NCBI GenBank assembly: GCA_048498415.1
Contig: JBEHYA010000011.1
Span: 1 to 34,430, forward strand
DNA from: JBEHYA01 sp048498415
GTDB lineage: Bacteria > Pseudomonadota > Alphaproteobacteria > UBA9219 > RGZA01
Direction: 5' to 3'
DNA: 34,430 nt
The position numbers and the translations under genes are program-made. The notes beneath the pieces are model-generated. The model saw nothing but the letters and a program-made list of their open reading frames with translations, ran no database searches and was not told the DNA's origin. Shown in pieces: positions 32,379-34,430 of this stretch; the stretch's first letter is position 1, and each line of letters starts with the position of its first letter.

Positions 32379-34286
32379 CTATAAAGTTGCGGATGCCGCC
32401 GCGCCGCGGCCGTATCGGGCGCTAAGCTGATAAATTTTCACTGCAATGGAGGATTGCGGCGCGCCAAAATCCGTCGTCTGCTGCGCCGATGTGTAGGTGG
32501 TGGTGGCGGTTGTGAGCCCGCTGATCGTGCGCACCACGCTAAGCCCGTTATAAATTTCCACGTCATAGCTTTCCGTTGTTTCATCCAGCGGCACATCAAT
32601 ATAATCCTGCCACTCGGCATTCATGCGCGCGCGGCGCACCCAAACAATCGTCAGATCGCCGGAACTCCGCGTGCCCTTCAGTTGCACGGGCGCCAGCGGC
32701 TGAATGGTTTTCAGCTGGCCGGCAAAAACAGTATTTGCTACCGCCGATACGTCCTGCCCGTTGGAAACCCCGCGGTAATAATAACTGCGGTTGCGGTCCA
32801 CCATATCGAGGGGCAGGAAGTTCACTTCGCTTTCGCGCAAGACAACAAACCGCTCGGCAATCACATGCGTGGCCACCGCGCTTTCTGTGCCGCGCCGCCC
32901 GCGCAGCAGGTTCGAAAGCGTGTACGAGCCATCCGCATTCAACGTCGCCGTCTGGAACTGGATGATCTCATCGCCCAGCAGCGCCGCATTGGCACCGTTC
33001 AATAAATCCAGCTGCGTACAACTTGCCAGTGTGCCGCGCATCATCGCAATGGTCACGGTGTGCGCGTTATCCATGTAATCCGTAGGCCCGCTGGCCAGCA
33101 CGCCCGCCGCCGCACCGCAATTCACCGGCACGCTGTAGCTGGCCCGGGTGGCATAAGTTATACCGTCATTCGCCCGGTACAGCGCCGCGCCATGCCAGCC
33201 ATCCACGCCGCTCACACTCACATACATCCCCGGCTGGTCGTCGCTGTTTTTAAGCAGCGGCAGATCCATCAGGAACAATGTGGTCTCGATCACGGGGTCG
33301 GCATTACCGAAATTACCCAGCGTGCCGTCGGCCATCGCTTCGCTCTGGCTGGCGGGCGCCGCCGCCACGGCCTTGATTTTCACCAGCCCGCCCGATTGCC
33401 GCGCTTCCGTAATGCGCAGCACCTCGCCATCCAGCTCAATAATATCGCCGGCGTCCAGAACCGCATAACGGCTATCCAGCGGCGCTTCCACCTGCTCGCG
33501 CTCGGTCCATAACCTATACAGCCGATCTTCCGCGATTTTCTTGGCGGTGTTCGAGCCGCAGGTAACCGGCAGTTTCAAATTCTCAATCGATAACGCGTTA
33601 CTGGTAATGCGCTTGGCCCGCTGCGTGTTTTTCTGGAAATCCAGCGCGGGGTCCAAGTACGTGACCACCACCTGCTGCGGCAAATCCATTTCCTGCGCAC
33701 GGATAATGGTGGCGCGCGGCGGCAGATCGTCTTTTTCCATTGCCGCCCGCGTATCGGCATCATCAATCACTACATCCGGCGTATCGCTGTATATTTTTGC
33801 GACCAGCCGGGCATCGGATTCCACCAGATCGAACGGCGCATAGGCCTGCAGCGGCTGCAACGCTTCGCGCACCGCCATGGCATCTTCCACCACGAACCCG
33901 TCCACGCTCACGTCATCCAGCGCGCTCACATCATAATCACCGCCGCTAAAACCCGCGCGGGTCAGCAAATCGGATGTGATCGCCGAAAGGCTTTGGCCCG
34001 CTTCGCCGCGCTGGAACAGGGCTGCCACCGGCACCAGCTTGCTGGTATCGCTTTCCTGCAGGAAGTACCGCACGCTATCGATTGCGTAAATGCTGAACGA
34101 GGTGCAGGGCGAGGTATACGTGCCCATCACCTGCCCGCCCGCCCCTGAAAGCGAAAAGCCGCTCGGCGTAATATCGATCTCGCCATAATTGATATACGAC
34201 GTGCTGGTGGGCTGTAGAATATAAACGATTTTGCCATGCGCATATTGCGCCGTGATCGAGCCCGCGGGCGACAGGCTGATGGTCAC
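32379..34286 (-). CDS. Phage/GTA tail (host-specificity, gpJ-like) protein
   Basis: A 635-residue tail-tip protein. The central region matches the phage tail protein module of GTA gp15/Rcc01698-like proteins: QSLSAITSDLLTRAGFSGG, DAMAVREALQPLQAYAPFDL, PQQVVVTYLDPALDFQ and YAVLDAGDIIELDG. A C-terminal baseplate part contains LSNLLRGRRGTE, a hallmark of these proteins. GTA versions are often above 1200 residues with an N-terminal TIM-barrel; that domain is absent, so this is a shorter phage-type form. The start is GTG at 34286 without a ribosome site. The frame is open further upstream, but there it is arginine-rich while another frame looks coding, so 34286 is preferred with reservation. Confidence 0.8.
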   Translation of the reverse strand: MTISLSPAGSITAQYAHGKIVYILQPTSTSYINYGEIDITPSGFSLSGAGGQVMGTYTSPCTSFSIYAIDSVRYFLQESDTSKLVPVAALFQRGEAGQSLSAITSDLLTRAGFSGGDYDVSALDDVSVDGFVVEDAMAVREALQPLQAYAPFDLVESDARLVAKIYSDTPDVVIDDADTRAAMEKDDLPPRATIIRAQEMDLPQQVVVTYLDPALDFQKNTQRAKRITSNALSIENLKLPVTCGSNTAKKIAEDRLYRLWTEREQVEAPLDSRYAVLDAGDIIELDGEVLRITEARQSGGLVKIKAVAAAPASQSEAMADGTLGNFGNADPVIETTLFLMDLPLLKNSDDQPGMYVSVSGVDGWHGAALYRANDGITYATRASYSVPVNCGAAAGVLASGPTDYMDNAHTVTIAMMRGTLASCTQLDLLNGANAALLGDEIIQFQTATLNADGSYTLSNLLRGRRGTESAVATHVIAERFVVLRESEVNFLPLDMVDRNRSYYYRGVSNGQDVSAVANTVFAGQLKTIQPLAPVQLKGTRSSGDLTIVWVRRARMNAEWQDYIDVPLDETTESYDVEIYNGLSVVRTISGLTTATTTYTSAQQTTDFGAPQSSIAVKIYQLSARYGRGAAASATL

Positions 34287-34303
34287 GGGCGCGCGCGTGA
34301 CGC

Positions 34304-34430
34304 TTACGCTGCTATCGCCACGATGGCGGCGGCGGTCGGGATCCAGACGGTGCCGACGCGAAGGATGTCGGCGGAAGTAGTCGGGCTGCCGGAAGTCTGG
34401 GAAACTCCGTTGCGCACGGGAAATCTGCGC
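34304..34430 (-). CDS. C-terminal end of an upstream phage gene (partial)
   Basis: A frame open from the right edge ends at a TAA at 34304-34306, 17 nt before the tail-protein start. Its 41 residues finish in SADILRVGTVWIPTAAAIVA and have codon use like the neighbours (C or G at most third positions). The order suggests a structural gene, but too little is present to name it. Confidence 0.45.
   Translation of the reverse strand, partial: RRFPVRNGVSQTSGSPTTSADILRVGTVWIPTAAAIVAIAA

Larger units (their letters stand above)
30564..34430 (-). mobile_element. Terminal part of a prophage or gene-transfer-agent-like element (cut by right edge)
   Basis: Six leftward frames form a late phage module. 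They are the end of an unidentified gene, a tail/host-specificity protein, a DUF2793 protein, a TM-coiled-coil protein, a GH24 lysozyme and a 3-TM holin. Gaps are 0-20 nt. No integrase, repressor or attachment repeat is visible at the left boundary, which falls directly against the TauE gene. That is compatible with a domesticated element, but the rest lies outside the window. Confidence 0.75.

Noticed and set aside
34287..34430. N-terminal extension of the tail protein to the right edge
   Set aside because: The frame is open but arginine-rich, while another frame with typical codon use ends in a stop at 34304. Coding in that other frame is more likely.

Overview
The window reads as a stretch of chromosome from an alphaproteobacterium of moderately high GC, probably an uncultured or little-studied lineage. 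The evidence is the sdhCDAB operon, the neighbourhood of a membrane-anchored cytochrome c next to kdsB and pheA, CCGGCGAAAGCCGG-type intergenic palindromes, and phage genes of the kind seen in alphaproteobacterial prophages and gene transfer agents. Third codon positions are rich in G and C, which produces long antisense open frames that I treat as shadows.

Region 1 (1-12502) is mostly housekeeping. Succinate dehydrogenase genes run leftward as sdhC-sdhD-sdhA, then ppa (inorganic pyrophosphatase) sits between sdhA and sdhB, and sdhB runs off the left edge. Divergent from them is scoAB (3-oxoacid CoA-transferase). Then come, leftward, an iron permease (FTR1/EfeU type) with a periplasmic cupredoxin, gyrB and a CCA-adding enzyme. 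A serine penicillin-binding-type hydrolase without a signal peptide runs rightward. Two copies of a 75-bp intergenic element each sit exactly 9 nt beyond the stop codon of a leftward gene (sdhA and gyrB).

Region 2 (12510-22338) is a surface-polysaccharide locus of nine rightward genes: UDP-glucuronate-decarboxylase-like SDR, UDP-glucose dehydrogenase-like enzyme, RfbJ-like reductase, RfbF (glucose-1-phosphate cytidylyltransferase), FAD oxidoreductase, GT2 glycosyltransferase, an RfbH-like PLP enzyme, a GT14-like glycosyltransferase and an FkbM methyltransferase. The RfbH-like protein keeps the catalytic histidine that marks sugar 3-dehydratases but has lost all four [2Fe-2S] cysteines. The locus starts with a TTG codon whose Shine-Dalgarno sequence is buried in a strong hairpin, preceded by alternative hairpins that look like an attenuator. 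These two are the most promising undescribed features in the window.

Region 3 (22339-26361, leftward) is a compact phosphorelay: a receiver protein with an unrecognised N-terminal domain, a separate HPt protein and a hybrid histidine kinase with two receivers. The start and stop codons of these genes overlap.

Region 4 (26536-30563) holds tRNA-Leu(CAA), an OmpA-family lipoprotein with a bidirectional terminator, and the cytochrome c / kdsB / pheA / TauE-family permease group.

Region 5 (30564-34430, leftward, cut by the right edge) is the end of a prophage or gene-transfer-agent-like element: tail/host-specificity protein, DUF2793 protein, a TM-plus-coiled-coil protein, a GH24 lysozyme and a 3-TM holin. 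Its last gene abuts the permease gene with no spacer.
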